Shown piece after piece: positions 1 to 4,969 of a stretch of DNA of 5,419 nt. Below the pieces are notes generated by a model. The model ran no database searches and had not been told where the DNA came from. It was given only the letters and a program-made list of their open reading frames with translations. Positions within the stretch are counted from its first letter, which is position 1; the number at the start of each line of letters is the position of its first letter. A program made the position numbers and the translations under genes. Origin of the DNA: Prevotellaceae bacterium UBA3646 (GTDB taxonomy: Bacteria; Bacteroidota; Bacteroidia; Bacteroidales; Bacteroidaceae); NCBI GenBank assembly GCA_002373535.1, contig DFKL01000148.1, positions 1-5,419 of the forward strand, written 5' to 3'.

Positions 1-2
1 AA

Positions 3-34
3 TTTGGCATTCCGCTCGACTTTTCGTAATTTTG
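3..34 (+). promoter_or_regulatory. Bacteroidetes-type promoter for the methyltransferase gene
   Basis: A TTTG box at 3-6 is followed, after 20 bp, by TAATTTTG at 27-34, a perfect match to the TAnnTTTG -7 element of Bacteroidetes housekeeping promoters. Transcription in this class starts a few bases after the -7 box, so the start should fall near 38-41. The ATG is at 45, so the leader would be only a handful of bases and there is no room for a Shine-Dalgarno site. Box positions are read directly; the start site is inferred. Confidence 0.75.
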
Positions 35-44
35 CAATTGAGAC

Positions 45-821
45 ATGGCACTGACCAACATAGAGAAGCACTACAACAAGCATCCGGAGGACTTGCGTCT
101 GCAGCGCAGGCATGGCATCGTGGAATTTGAGACTACCATGCATCACTTGCACAGGTTCCTGCAGCCGGGGCATATAGTCCTGGACATAGGTGCCGGTACA
201 GGGCGCTATGCATCTGCCCTGATGGCTGAGGGCTACCGCGTAAAGGCTGTGGAGCTTGTACGCAGGAACATAGACGTATTCCTGAAGCGCGAACCTACGG
301 CTGACGTGGTGCAGGGCGATGCCCGCGACCTGTCTTTCTTCCCGGACGACATGGCCGACACGACCCTGTTGCTGGGTCCGCTGTATCACCTGATAGGAGA
401 CGAACAGAAACTACGTGCACTGGCCGAGGCCAAGCGTGTCACCAAGCCTGGCGGAGTGATTTTCGTCGCCTACCTGATGAACGAGTACAGCATCCTATCC
501 TACTGTTTTGACCAGGAGAGGATTGCCGGCCTGATGGCTCGCGGCGTGGTGGACAAGAGCTTTCATATCCAGGCTTGCGAGGACGAGTTGTACGACTATG
601 TGCGCATGGAGGACGTGAATCGCCTGAACGGCATGGCAGGACTGCAGCGCGTGACGGTATTCTCGCCTGACGGGGCTGCCGACTATATGCGTACAAGGCT
701 GAACCGGATGAGCCAGGAGACTTTCCGTCTTTTCGTCGAGTACCAGATGTCTGTGTCGGAACGTCCTGACCTGATAGGCGCAGGCAGCCACATAGTGGAT
801 GTAGTCAGGAAAGTGTCCTAA
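45..821 (+). CDS. Class I SAM-dependent methyltransferase
   Basis: A 258-residue, apparently complete cytoplasmic protein with a Rossmann-type methyltransferase fold. The SAM-binding motif I is VLDIGAGTGRYA at about residues 45-56. An acidic residue after the next strand (E70 in KAVEL) would bind the ribose hydroxyls. Motif III is QGDARDL around 90-96, strand 4 reads LLLGPLYHL at 108-116, and the KPGG turn is at 134-137. The N-terminal segment around residues 7-32 (HYNKHPEDLRLQRRHGIVEF) resembles the start of Bacteroidales/Firmicutes methyltransferases of this size, which supports the ATG at 45. No transmembrane segment or fused domain is visible. The substrate cannot be told from sequence: members of this broad family modify small molecules, proteins or RNA. 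The TAA stop lies 5 bp from the end of the convergent nuclease gene, with no room for a dedicated terminator between them. The fold is confident; the reaction beyond SAM-dependent methyl transfer is not assigned. Confidence 0.9.
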   Translation: MALTNIEKHYNKHPEDLRLQRRHGIVEFETTMHHLHRFLQPGHIVLDIGAGTGRYASALMAEGYRVKAVELVRRNIDVFLKREPTADVVQGDARDLSFFPDDMADTTLLLGPLYHLIGDEQKLRALAEAKRVTKPGGVIFVAYLMNEYSILSYCFDQERIAGLMARGVVDKSFHIQACEDELYDYVRMEDVNRLNGMAGLQRVTVFSPDGAADYMRTRLNRMSQETFRLFVEYQMSVSERPDLIGAGSHIVDVVRKVS

Positions 822-826
822 GACCG

Positions 827-1690
827 TCATTTCCAGGCACGGAGGCTGTTCATTGCCTCGATACGGCTTTCCAACGTATCTGTCAACTCCGGGAAGAAGT
901 CATATCCTGTCAGTTCCTCAATCCGGTCGATCGTGCGTGCCGCGGACTCCATAGTCTGACGGTCTTCCGAATTGGTATAATAGAAACCTATGCCTTTCTC
1001 TCTTCCGGCGTTGAGCGAAATGACCACCTTGTAGAATGCGTCAGGAACCGCTATCATGTGCTCGCGCCCGATATGAGAGGGAGTTGCAGTTTGATAGACG
1101 GGGCCGCAGACGACATATATTGCCCCTTCGGTGACTGCCCACCTGCGGCACGAGCTTTCCAGATGTTCCCACCAACGCTGGTTGAGGACGGGAACCTGAG
1201 GGCATATATTGGTCATGTAGAAGCAGTCGTGCATGGCGTCTGCATCCCACTTCATGTCTCCTGCCGGACACATGTGCCCACGGTCATAGCCGGAATGCCT
1301 GTAGTCGTCCGACACGACCTGATACTGATATGGCAGGTCGTCATCGGGTATGAAGTCATAACCCTTGCGACTGACAGTATTAGCCTGGCTTTCGCCTGAA
1401 GTCAGTTCCCATGCCACCCAACATGGCGTGCTGTAATCCTTGTCGTACATAAGGGTGTAGCCTTTGTGTTCAATGAGTGTCCCGCCTGTCTTTGCCTTGA
1501 CGATGTTCCTCAAGTCAAGATTGCCGCTTCCTGCGCTGAGGGTTTTGCCATTGGCATGAGTCGCAGCGCTGTCTGCGCCTTTGCCGGCGTCTGGCATCTG
1601 CCGGCCTGCGCCTGAAAGATTAGTAATAATGGCGGCAATGACTACAACCGTGGCAATGCTTAATACCGTTCGCTTGAAACTGTCTTGCAT
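827..1690 (-). CDS. DNA/RNA non-specific endonuclease (NUC1/NucA, DRGH type), membrane-anchored or secreted
   Basis: A 287-residue beta-beta-alpha metal nuclease related to the Serratia nuclease/NucA family (Endonuclease_NS), which cuts single- and double-stranded DNA and RNA using a Mg-water cluster. The signature DRGHMCPAGDM is at 136-146, with H139 as the expected general base. The metal-binding Asn should be N170 in LNQRWWEHLE, with E178 following. The spacings H139-N170 (31) and N170-E178 (8) are close to those of the Serratia enzyme (30 and 8). Residues about 8-24 (TVLSIATVVVIAAIITN) are a hydrophobic signal or anchor segment, followed by a low-complexity Gly/Ala/Asp linker to about residue 56, so the catalytic domain should lie outside the cytoplasm. 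The ATG at 1690 is supported by this signal segment directly after a short basic start (MQDSFKR). There is no Shine-Dalgarno site, as is usual in this phylum. Likely roles are nucleic-acid scavenging or degradation of foreign DNA in the periplasm or outside; context does not choose. No immunity gene is adjacent, which argues against a toxin role. Confidence 0.93.
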   Translation of the reverse strand: MQDSFKRTVLSIATVVVIAAIITNLSGAGRQMPDAGKGADSAATHANGKTLSAGSGNLDLRNIVKAKTGGTLIEHKGYTLMYDKDYSTPCWVAWELTSGESQANTVSRKGYDFIPDDDLPYQYQVVSDDYRHSGYDRGHMCPAGDMKWDADAMHDCFYMTNICPQVPVLNQRWWEHLESSCRRWAVTEGAIYVVCGPVYQTATPSHIGREHMIAVPDAFYKVVISLNAGREKGIGFYYTNSEDRQTMESAARTIDRIEELTGYDFFPELTDTLESRIEAMNSLRAWK

Positions 1691-1714
1691 AGTGCTGTTA
1701 CAAACAAATCACTG

Positions 1715-1745
1715 CAAATCTATAACAAGAATCTGGAAAAACAAT
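1715..1745 (-). promoter_or_regulatory. Proximal promoter of the nuclease gene
   Basis: On the - strand, 1722-1715 reads TAGATTTG, a full match to TAnnTTTG. Nineteen bases further upstream, 1745-1742 reads ATTG, three of four matches to the TTTG box. Transcription should start near 1709-1711, giving a leader of about 20 bases before the ATG at 1690. A second candidate promoter for the same gene lies about 75 bp further upstream in the left copy of the inverted repeat. Confidence 0.6.
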
Positions 1746-1765
1746 AATTGAAGCAGGAAAATGTA

Positions 1766-1804
1766 GATTAGAGACACTATTAAAGGTACAAAATTACTCT
1801 AATC
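1766..1804. repeat. 8-bp inverted repeat straddling the left outward promoter
   Basis: GATTAGAG at 1766-1773 is exactly inverted as CTCTAATC at 1797-1804, with centres 31 bp apart, close to three helical turns. The outer arm lies outside the 126-bp repeat and the inner arm inside it. Together they enclose the -7 box and predicted start of the leftward promoter. Such an arrangement fits an operator for a looping or cooperative repressor, but an 8-bp match in AT-rich DNA can arise by chance. The right copy has no matching outer arm. Confidence 0.35.
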
Positions 1805-1820
1805 GGGACAAATCTGCAAT
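1789..1820 (-). promoter_or_regulatory. Outward (leftward) promoter in the left repeat copy
   Basis: Read on the - strand, ATTG at 1820-1817 is followed after 20 bp by TAATTTTG at 1796-1789, a full -7 match with a near-consensus upstream box. It points at the nuclease gene, with a predicted start near 1783-1785 and a leader of about 93-95 bases. Both boxes and the spacing are unchanged in the right repeat copy, although one base of the spacer differs. It may be a distal, additional promoter for the nuclease. Confidence 0.5.
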
Positions 1821-1854
1821 AGACCAAGAAAAAGATCTGTTAAGCGGAGTTAAT

Positions 1855-1873
1855 TGTAAGACTATGTCTTACA
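1855..1873 (+). repeat. Stem-loop inside the left repeat copy
   Basis: TGTAAGAC and GTCTTACA form a perfect 8-bp dyad around a 3-base centre (TAT). The counterpart in the right copy keeps the stem with one G-U wobble when read in the same orientation. No T-run follows directly, so it is not a standard intrinsic terminator. It could be an RNA hairpin in an inward transcript or a protein-binding dyad. Confidence 0.55.
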
Positions 1874-1910
1874 TGATTTGACTTAAAGTTTGATTCGGTC
1901 TGTTTTGACC

Positions 1911-2243
1911 TGATTTATTGCAATGGCATATTTCATCAGAATCTCACGCATCCCTCTCTTTGAGGTGAAAAATATTTACATCATGTCAATTCGCCCCACC
2001 AGTTTTGTGCATGTTTTTGCCAACTTTTTGCAGCACTGCGCCTCTGTAACATTCTGATACACAGCCACTTGTACCGATGTCGCCCACATTTCTCCCATAT
2101 TTCGCCTTTATATCAACGGCATAAGACTATTTGGACATATACCAATGGTCTTGATATTGCAGCTATTGAAAAATCTTTACTGACTCTCTGATCTTAATCT
2201 CTGAATACCAGGTATATTAAGATCCGACAAACCACAAACGGAA
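1911..2243. other. Intergenic stretch without a supported gene
   Basis: This 333-bp AT-rich stretch lies between the left repeat and the end of the lipoprotein gene. The longest ATG-started frame I see here on the + strand is 44 codons at 1923-2057 (MAYFIRISRIPLFEV...), with no signal peptide, motif or promoter to support it. Just past the repeat a few more bases resemble the right copy (GACC, two bases, then ATTTA), so the left copy may once have preceded another gene that has decayed. There is no TAnnTTTG box on either strand. The only clear structure is the dyad at 2190-2224. Confidence 0.5.
2190..2224 (-). terminator. Stem-loop just downstream of the lipoprotein gene
   Basis: GATCTTAAT (2190-2198) and ATTAAGATC (2216-2224) are perfect 9-bp inverted arms. 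Between them lies a second small dyad, ATAC-CAG-GTAT (2205-2215), with a 6-base bulge on one side. The structure starts about 20 bases after the stop of the - strand gene, where a 3' stem-loop is expected. There is no T-run after the stem on either strand and the stem is AT-rich, so it is a weak intrinsic terminator at best. It could instead protect the mRNA end or bind a protein. Confidence 0.4.
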
Positions 2244-3023
2244 TTACTTATAGAAAGTTATCCAGTTGGTCGTATAGGGGATTCTCCGTTTATGGATTTC
2301 ATGGGTGTGGCCATTCTGGTCACGCCACCATGAATAGTTCCAGCCAGGTCCCATGTCAAGGTAGATAGCTTCGCGTACACCCACGTTCAAAAGAGCCTGG
2401 ATGAACTCTCCGAAGCAAGAGACGCCTTTGCTGTCAATGATACACAGCTTGCCGTCCTTTTCGCATAGGGCACGAAACTCATTCTTATTTGAATCCTTGC
2501 GTATAGTCCGGACACGCTGACCATTGTGTATCATCAACTCCTGACCGAAGCCCATGCCTCCGTTCTGGGCAGCAACATCAAAATATCTGCTATAGTCCCT
2601 GTACAGGAATTTCCAATTGCCGTTATAGTACACGAAAGCTCCGGTATTCCGTTTACAGCCTGTACCTTTGTACCGTATTCCCTTACAGACATGGTCGCCA
2701 AGTATGTTGGAGTGCTTGAATACTTTCAGAAGCTCCCCCGTAAATGCAGCTTCGGCACAGAATATGACATTTTTATCAGTCCTGCGTGGCATTGTTCCGC
2801 ATACAAGGTCAATGTCAGTGTAGTATGGAGTATATATCACAAGATTGCCTTTTGTTTCGCAGCTGGTGTAATGTGCTGTGTCAGTAGGAATAGAATCGCT
2901 GTCCGAAAGTAATCTGCCGTCAGAATTACTGCGTATGAAACAGTCACACGACGACAAGATATACAGAACGGCTGTTATACCAGCCACCGACAGATACGGC
3001 AAACCTTTTGGTTTCTTATTCAT
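2244..3023 (-). CDS. Predicted lipoprotein with phosphodiester glycosidase (NAGPA)-like domain
   Basis: A 259-residue protein starting at the ATG at 3023. An in-frame ATG exists at 3074, but the later start puts a basic signal peptide (MNKKPKGLPY) at the N-terminus, followed by a hydrophobic core and the lipobox LSSC with C26 as the likely lipidated cysteine. A weak Shine-Dalgarno-like AAGGTG lies 4 bases before this ATG. After a polar linker, residues about 60-259 resemble the NAGPA/phosphodiester-glycosidase fold (PF09992): NTGAFVYYNGNWKF near 126-139, NEFRALCEKDGKLCIIDSKG at 181-200, then FGEFIQALLNVGVREAIYLD at 204-223. In the family the last block usually ends LDGGGS; here it reads LDMGPGWN (222-229), so activity is uncertain. 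Several cysteines (76, 89, 113, 123, 187, 194, 203) could form disulfides in the envelope. The family removes GlcNAc from phosphodiester links or acts on envelope sugars; the substrate is unknown. The gene stands alone between the two 126-bp inverted repeats. The domain assignment is from pattern recognition. Confidence 0.72.
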   Translation of the reverse strand: MNKKPKGLPYLSVAGITAVLYILSSCDCFIRSNSDGRLLSDSDSIPTDTAHYTSCETKGNLVIYTPYYTDIDLVCGTMPRRTDKNVIFCAEAAFTGELLKVFKHSNILGDHVCKGIRYKGTGCKRNTGAFVYYNGNWKFLYRDYSRYFDVAAQNGGMGFGQELMIHNGQRVRTIRKDSNKNEFRALCEKDGKLCIIDSKGVSCFGEFIQALLNVGVREAIYLDMGPGWNYSWWRDQNGHTHEIHKRRIPYTTNWITFYK

Positions 3024-3071
3024 GGCACACCTTGTATGTATTAATTGTTTGTCTTTATATGAATTCTTCAC

Positions 3072-3102
3072 CATAACTAAATTGGGTCAAAACAGACCGA
3101 AA
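3072..3102 (-). promoter_or_regulatory. Possible promoter of the lipoprotein gene
   Basis: On the - strand, TAGTTATG at 3079-3072 matches TAnnTTTG at all but one defined base. TTTC lies 19 bp upstream at 3102-3099. This would start transcription around 3066-3068, about 45 bases before the ATG at 3023. The upstream box is inside the right repeat copy and the -7 box just outside it, with the GGTC-N6-GACC dyad in the spacer as a possible operator. Both boxes are imperfect, so this is tentative. Confidence 0.3.
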
Positions 3103-3121
3103 TAAACCTTAAATCAAATCG

Positions 3122-3140
3122 TGTAAAACACTGTCTTACA
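3122..3140 (-). repeat. Stem-loop inside the right repeat copy
   Basis: Read on the - strand, TGTAAGAC-AGT-GTTTTACA forms an 8-bp stem with one G-U wobble and a 3-base loop, the counterpart of 1855-1873. Two of the 12 differences between the copies fall in the loop, and the only arm change keeps pairing in RNA read toward the lipoprotein gene. On the opposite strand the same pair would be an A-C mismatch. Confidence 0.45.
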
Positions 3141-3174
3141 ATTAACTCCACTTAACATATCTTTTTCTTGGTAT

Positions 3175-3206
3175 ATTGCAGATCTGTCCCGATTAGAGTA
3201 ATTTTG
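3175..3206 (+). promoter_or_regulatory. Outward (rightward) promoter in the right repeat copy
   Basis: ATTG at 3175-3178, 20 bp, then TAATTTTG at 3199-3206: the same boxes and spacing as the leftward promoter in the other copy. The predicted start is about 3210-3213. The next gene on this side is on the opposite strand, so a transcript would run antisense into the 3' end of the thioredoxin gene ending at 3286, unless a short + strand reading frame from the ATG at 3238 is real. The 3211-3285 gap contains no convincing terminator for either direction. Confidence 0.5.
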
Positions 3207-3285
3207 TACCGTCCTTGCAACGAGGGTGGGCAGTGCAATGATGAATGTTTTTATGTTTATTTTTCTTTTCAATATAGTATGGTTC

Positions 3286-4959
3286 CTATTTCAGCAATTC
3301 GTCAAGTTTTGCTGCAGTGGGTGGAACATCCTTCTCTACAATATTACCGTTCCTGTCAATAAGAAGTGTGAAAGGAATGGCGTTGAACTGGAACTTGTTG
3401 GTGAGGAGGTTCCATTCGTCTGACGAGAGGAAGATGTGTTCACCTTGGATGCGATTGTCTGAGAGAAATTTCTCGCTTGGTTCACGGGGCGAGTCTTTTT
3501 CGTTGCAAATGTAGAGGAAACGGACTGGAGCACCTTTATATTGTTCAATGAGTGTGCGCTGGTCAAGCATCCCCTTGCGACAAGGTCCGCATCCGATACC
3601 CCAGAAGTCCATATAGATGACGTTGCCGGCATATTTTTCTTTCAGCGATCGAAAGAGAGAGTCGCCTGGTGTGGAAACTGACACCTCCATGCGAGCACTT
3701 CCTTCACGCTCGATGACAAAGCGGCGGAAGGCGTCAACGGCATGGTGACTAATGAAGCGGTCTGTAAACTGCGGAATGGCTCCTGCCAATTCTTCAGCCT
3801 TACGATTGAGGAACCAGTCGTCAGAGCCCTCGAAGTCGAAGTCAAGAACACGGTGAAGCAAACAAAGCTGCATCATAAACCCAGTATTATTAAGTCCGAA
3901 ACGCGAGCGGATGCTGTCGCTACACACGGCATAATAGTCTCTAACTGAAAACAAGTGTCCTTTATCAAAAGCAAGCATTTCGCGGTGAAGCTCAGGGTCG
4001 TAGTTGTGTGGCAGGATAAAATTTTGCTTGTAAGAGCCCAACTCGTCGGAGTCTGTTGACTTGCTCCATCTTTCCATACCGTTTGCCAGGAACAAGTATG
4101 CGTTGAGTACATTGAATTCCATATAGTTGACGACACCGCCGCCATCAGCAGCGAGGACCATCAAAGGATTGTCCATCAGATAGGACTGCCTTGCCGAAAG
4201 GAAATCGAAGAATGAGTCAGAGGAAATCGTCAGGGCTGGATTAGGCTTTCCGTCCTCGCTCCTGGTTCTCCACAGCCACTGACGTAATGCCACAAGTGCT
4301 TGTTTCAGCGGCATGGCCAGGAGACTTGTTTTCAACACGTCCTTTGCGTAGTCTGAGCAGCCGTTTAGCAAGGTGATGGTGTCGGCATCTATGGCACTGG
4401 CTATTCGGTCGAGTTCCCTGACCTTGCGGTTTTTCCACTCCTGCATGAATTCACGGTTCATACCCTCCCATGGCGTTCGTGTTTCCTTCGAAGCGAACTG
4501 AGTCTCCAACCGTGGCCATACGCTGTTCACCTCGCCAGTGGCGCCACTGCCCGAGATTGTTGCTTCATTCCCTGTGCCATTAATCAATAAATCCAAGGTG
4601 TCACCAACAGCAATAAAAGCAGGCGGAATTTCTGCACCATCGAAATACACCCATCCTGAATGCGGCAGACTAATCAGTTCAAGAAAAGAACCATCGGGCT
4701 CGATGTTAATTGTTCTGACAAATTCCTGATTGGAGAACTGGTCCGTTCCTGTCACATTGAAAGTTGAGAAACTGTGTTCCGAACGATGGACAAAATGCCC
4801 CCTGACTACCGCTTTTCCTGCATGGAAGTGGTATTCATCTATGACCCCTGAAGGATAACCCCTGAGCATAGCTTTAATTGCAGGCTTCTTCTCTTTTGCC
4901 ATGCAGCAAGTAAAAGTCAATACTGCGAGCAGAGCGGTGATGATGGTTTTCTTGTTCAT
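3286..4959 (-). CDS. Periplasmic thioredoxin-domain protein, TlpA/ResA type, with long unassigned N-terminal region
   Basis: A 557-residue predicted thiol-disulfide oxidoreductase of the cell envelope. The ATG at 4959 is chosen over an in-frame ATG at 5022 because it opens a clear signal peptide (MNKKTIITALLAVLTFTCCMA). The earlier start would add 21 charged residues and overlap the upstream gene. Cleavage after A21 or lipidation at C18/C19 are both possible; the lipobox is poor. Residues about 35-145 look like a beta-rich domain comparable to those preceding TlpA domains in Bacteroidetes (DUF4369-like), followed by a long, probably helical region to about 440 with no recognised motif. The thioredoxin fold occupies about 445-557: VIYMDFWGIGCGPC at 447-460 with active cysteines C457 and C460, and the cis-proline in NAIPF at P529. 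The usual Trp before the first cysteine is Gly here. The upstream gene ends 10 bp before the start, so the two are probably co-transcribed. The likely role is reducing or isomerising disulfides in exported proteins. Confidence 0.85.
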   Translation of the reverse strand: MNKKTIITALLAVLTFTCCMAKEKKPAIKAMLRGYPSGVIDEYHFHAGKAVVRGHFVHRSEHSFSTFNVTGTDQFSNQEFVRTINIEPDGSFLELISLPHSGWVYFDGAEIPPAFIAVGDTLDLLINGTGNEATISGSGATGEVNSVWPRLETQFASKETRTPWEGMNREFMQEWKNRKVRELDRIASAIDADTITLLNGCSDYAKDVLKTSLLAMPLKQALVALRQWLWRTRSEDGKPNPALTISSDSFFDFLSARQSYLMDNPLMVLAADGGGVVNYMEFNVLNAYLFLANGMERWSKSTDSDELGSYKQNFILPHNYDPELHREMLAFDKGHLFSVRDYYAVCSDSIRSRFGLNNTGFMMQLCLLHRVLDFDFEGSDDWFLNRKAEELAGAIPQFTDRFISHHAVDAFRRFVIEREGSARMEVSVSTPGDSLFRSLKEKYAGNVIYMDFWGIGCGPCRKGMLDQRTLIEQYKGAPVRFLYICNEKDSPREPSEKFLSDNRIQGEHIFLSSDEWNLLTNKFQFNAIPFTLLIDRNGNIVEKDVPPTAAKLDELLK

Positions 4960-4969
4960 TGTGCTATTT

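Larger units (their letters stand above)
1785..1910 (+). repeat. 126-bp long inverted repeat, left copy
   Basis: This stretch matches the reverse complement of 3085-3210 at 114 of 126 positions with no gap (counted by hand). It begins GGTACAAAATTACTC and ends GGTCTGTTTTGACC. The outermost 22 bases and the innermost 16 are identical in both copies; differences cluster around the central stem-loop and the bases after it. The ends are weakly inverted relative to each other (GGTaCAAAA versus TTTTGACC), as in small non-autonomous transposable elements. It holds a leftward promoter, a stem-loop at 1855-1873 and the dyad GGTC-N6-GACC at 1897-1910. No long open frame is present. No target duplication is visible: flanks are CTATTAAA on the left and TGATTTAT on the right. 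Confidence 0.9.
3085..3210 (-). repeat. 126-bp long inverted repeat, right copy
   Basis: Reverse-complement partner of 1785-1910: 12 substitutions and no insertion or deletion over 126 bp. Read on the - strand it starts GGTACAAAATTACTC at 3210 and ends GGTCTGTTTTGACC at 3085. Its inner end lies 61 bp upstream of the lipoprotein start codon, so it forms most of that gene's upstream region. Its outer end carries a rightward promoter. The flanks (CTAAATTG inside, GTCCTTGC outside) show no target duplication, either for this copy alone or between the outer ends of the two copies. Confidence 0.9.

Noticed and set aside
495..830. 111-codon - strand open frame opposite the methyltransferase
   Set aside because: Covered by a gene with clear SAM-binding motifs, and overlapping the nuclease stop region; His/Cys-rich antisense-type composition.
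1058..1399. 113-codon + strand open frame
   Set aside because: It lies wholly opposite the nuclease catalytic domain (DRGH region), has no promoter or recognisable motif, and its composition is what the antisense of that gene gives.
1923..2057. 44-codon + strand frame (MAYFIRIS...) just after the left repeat
   Set aside because: No promoter box upstream facing it, no motif, and no clear start signal; kept only as a note on the intergenic stretch.
2526..2912. 128-codon + strand open frame
   Set aside because: Antisense to the lipoprotein gene, with no domain, signal peptide or promoter; the - strand frame has a lipobox and family motifs.
3024..3074. Earlier start at 3074 for the lipoprotein
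   Set aside because: It would place 17 polar residues before the signal peptide and would overlap the likely promoter; the ATG at 3023 gives a normal lipoprotein signal and has AAGGTG ahead of it.
1785..3210. Invertible promoter switch (phase variation) between the two repeats
   Set aside because: The outward promoters lie inside the repeats near their outer ends, so inverting the interior would not redirect them. No recombinase gene is in the window. Homologous inversion remains possible but would act only on the lipoprotein gene's direction.
1785..3210. Complete insertion sequence with transposase
   Set aside because: The only gene between the repeats encodes a lipoprotein, no transposase motif is visible, and no target duplication flanks 1785 and 3210.
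3215..3238. TTGCA...TGCAA dyad as terminator of the thioredoxin operon
   Set aside because: Only a 5-bp stem with a 14-base loop and no following T-run in the needed direction.
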